Assembly: GCF_002939785.1 (NCBI RefSeq)
Contig: NZ_MDEC01000038.1
Location: 1-45,749 of the forward strand
DNA length: 45,749 nt
Direction: 5' to 3'
From: Xanthomonas codiaei
GTDB lineage: Bacteria > Pseudomonadota > Gammaproteobacteria > Xanthomonadales > Xanthomonadaceae
Part shown: positions 44,732 to 45,749 of the stretch, one piece after another
How the letters are laid out: each line of letters starts with the position of its first letter
Numbering within the stretch: position 1 is the stretch's first letter
Program-made: the position numbers and the translations under genes
The notes under the pieces: generated by a model
Seen by the model: the letters and a program-made list of their open reading frames with translations, nothing else
Database searches by the model: none
What the model was told of the DNA's origin: nothing

Positions 44732-44821
44732 ACGCGCCGATTGTATCGGCAGCGGCATGCATGCGCGCGCAAACGCCGGCTTCCCGTATGCTGCGGCCGG
44801 TTCCCACTGCAGGATGCTCCG

Positions 44822-45361
44822 ATGACACCCGATTCGCTCGCCGCCGTACGCGCCCTTGCGCGCCGCCTGGGGCTGCTCGCCCTGCTGGCCCTGGCCGCCC
44901 CGGCCGCGCAGGCGCAGGCGCCCACCGATGCCGACGTCAACCGCCTGCTGGCCGCCTCGCGCGCCCAGACCATGCTGGACACCATGCTGCCGCAGATCGA
45001 GGCGATGCAGCAGCAGCAGTTCGCCCAGCTCACCGCGCAGCGCCAGCTCGATGCCGCCCAGCAGGCACAGCTGCAGCGCATCCAGGAGCGCACCCGCCAG
45101 ACCGTGCGCAAGGCGCTGTCATGGTCGGAGCTGCGGCCGATGTACGTGGACATCTACAAGCGCTCGTTTTCGCGCGAGGACGTGCTGGCGATGGCCGAGT
45201 TCTACGAGAGTTCGGCCAGCCAGAGCCTGCTGGACAAGACCCCGGCGCTGACCCAGAACCTGATGGGTGCCATCCAGCAGAAGATGCTGCCCCTGTTTGC
45301 CGATCTGCAGAAGGATCTGGAGCAGATCGTCAATACGCCTGCCCCGGCAAAGAAGCCTTGA
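44822..45361 (+). CDS. DUF2059 exported protein
   Basis: This 179-residue protein has a signal peptide ending near AAPAAQAQA (about residue 32). A helical DUF2059 domain follows, with YVDIYKRSFSREDVLAMAEFYES and a C-terminal Lys/Pro tail. The domain is common in periplasmic proteins of unknown function. AGGATG precedes the ATG. It diverges from arfB. Confidence 0.83.
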   Translation: MTPDSLAAVRALARRLGLLALLALAAPAAQAQAPTDADVNRLLAASRAQTMLDTMLPQIEAMQQQQFAQLTAQRQLDAAQQAQLQRIQERTRQTVRKALSWSELRPMYVDIYKRSFSREDVLAMAEFYESSASQSLLDKTPALTQNLMGAIQQKMLPLFADLQKDLEQIVNTPAPAKKP

Positions 45362-45749
45362 GGGGCGGGATTGGAGAATCGAGATTGGGGAGTGGGAACC
45401 GCGTGATCGCTGCGACGGGTGTGGATGTGGGATTGGACTGCCTTGTTGGTGACGGCAGTGCTCTACCTGTTCGGTGACGGAAGAACACGGTGCGTTCTTC
45501 TCTTTGCGGGAGAGCGCCTGTTACGAGCCGGCCCCCATCCGCCCTTCGGGCACCTTCCCCCGCAGGCGGGGGAAGGAAGCAGCACGGGGAGGCGAGCATT
45601 GGGCGTCGCGCTCGAGCGCCTCTTCCGCTCGCGCGCCCGAGCCCCTTTCCCGCTCGCGTGCTTGAGCCCCTTATCTCTTGGCGATCTGCCAGATTAGGCG
45701 TCGAGAGCCGGCGTGGTCGACCGATAGCCCACAGGTCTGAGTGACCGCG
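45362..45749. other. 388-bp non-coding right end of the window
   Basis: It contains the second REP-like repeat. The rest holds short GC-rich inverted stretches (GCTCGAGCGC..., GCTCGCGCGC...) and no gene was recognised. Confidence 0.5.
45537..45578. repeat. REP-like repeat, copy 2
   Basis: CATCCGCCCTTCGGGCACC is followed by CTTCCCCCGC-AG-GCGGGGGAAG, the same structure as 41792-41838. The paired changes in both arms keep the stem perfect (TCTCCC/GGGAGA against TCCCCC/GGGGGA), which points to selection for the hairpin. Confidence 0.85.

Overview
The window looks like chromosomal DNA of a Xanthomonas, a GC-rich plant-pathogenic gammaproteobacterium. I infer this from three things. There is a type III effector candidate (best match XopR) behind a textbook HrpX promoter, a PIP box plus a -10 box. 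The OhrR regulator has its cysteines at exactly the positions known from Xanthomonas. The cyclase / cNMP-GGDEF gene pair matches the cyclic GMP signalling genes described in X. campestris. The species cannot be decided from the sequence. No rRNA, tRNA or CRISPR array was seen.

Layout from left to right. 1-313: the end of an IS481-type insertion sequence that has landed in the stop codon of ohrR. 0.3-3.9 kb: ohrR, zapE, an alpha/beta hydrolase and a DMT transporter. 3.9-5.3 kb: PIP box and the XopR-like effector. 5.4-7.2 kb: a COG0523 metal-chaperone GTPase and a MerC-like membrane protein, diverging from a Zur-like box. 7.3-10 kb: a secreted nuclease, a large hairpin repeat and a membrane-anchored cytochrome c5. 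10.2-13.2 kb: a Fur-box-preceded four-gene iron operon (DUF4198, DUF3649, PepSY, DUF3325). 13.4-14.3 kb: a RES-Xre toxin-antitoxin pair. 14.4-20.2 kb: a TetR regulator and a leucine/isovalerate catabolic operon (isovaleryl-CoA dehydrogenase, both subunits of methylcrotonyl-CoA carboxylase). 20.3-22.4 kb: a lipoprotein S9 peptidase, followed by a second copy of the hairpin repeat.

22.6-27.8 kb is the most interesting part. A SagB-like FMN dehydrogenase diverges from a small NHLP-type (nitrile-hydratase-like leader) peptide. That peptide gene converges on a membrane-bound class III nucleotide cyclase, which sits 3 bp behind a cNMP-binding GGDEF protein. It therefore looks like a RiPP (ribosomally made, post-translationally modified peptide) locus built into a cyclic GMP to cyclic di-GMP signalling relay.

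27.9-32.1 kb: the glyoxylate shunt (aceB, aceA) with a divergent LysR regulator. 32.1-35.3 kb: a degenerate tandem repeat, a CPA2 antiporter, an AraC regulator and a VOC protein. 35.6-38.4 kb: a TetR regulator divergent from an MBL-fold hydrolase and an SDR. 38.5-41.7 kb: a signal peptidase I, then a lipoprotein M3 peptidase with a duplicated remnant of its own 3' end. 42.1-45.4 kb: an isoaspartyl peptidase, a small unknown protein, an acyltransferase, arfB and a DUF2059 protein. Two copies of a short REP-like repeat lie in the right-hand intergenic regions.
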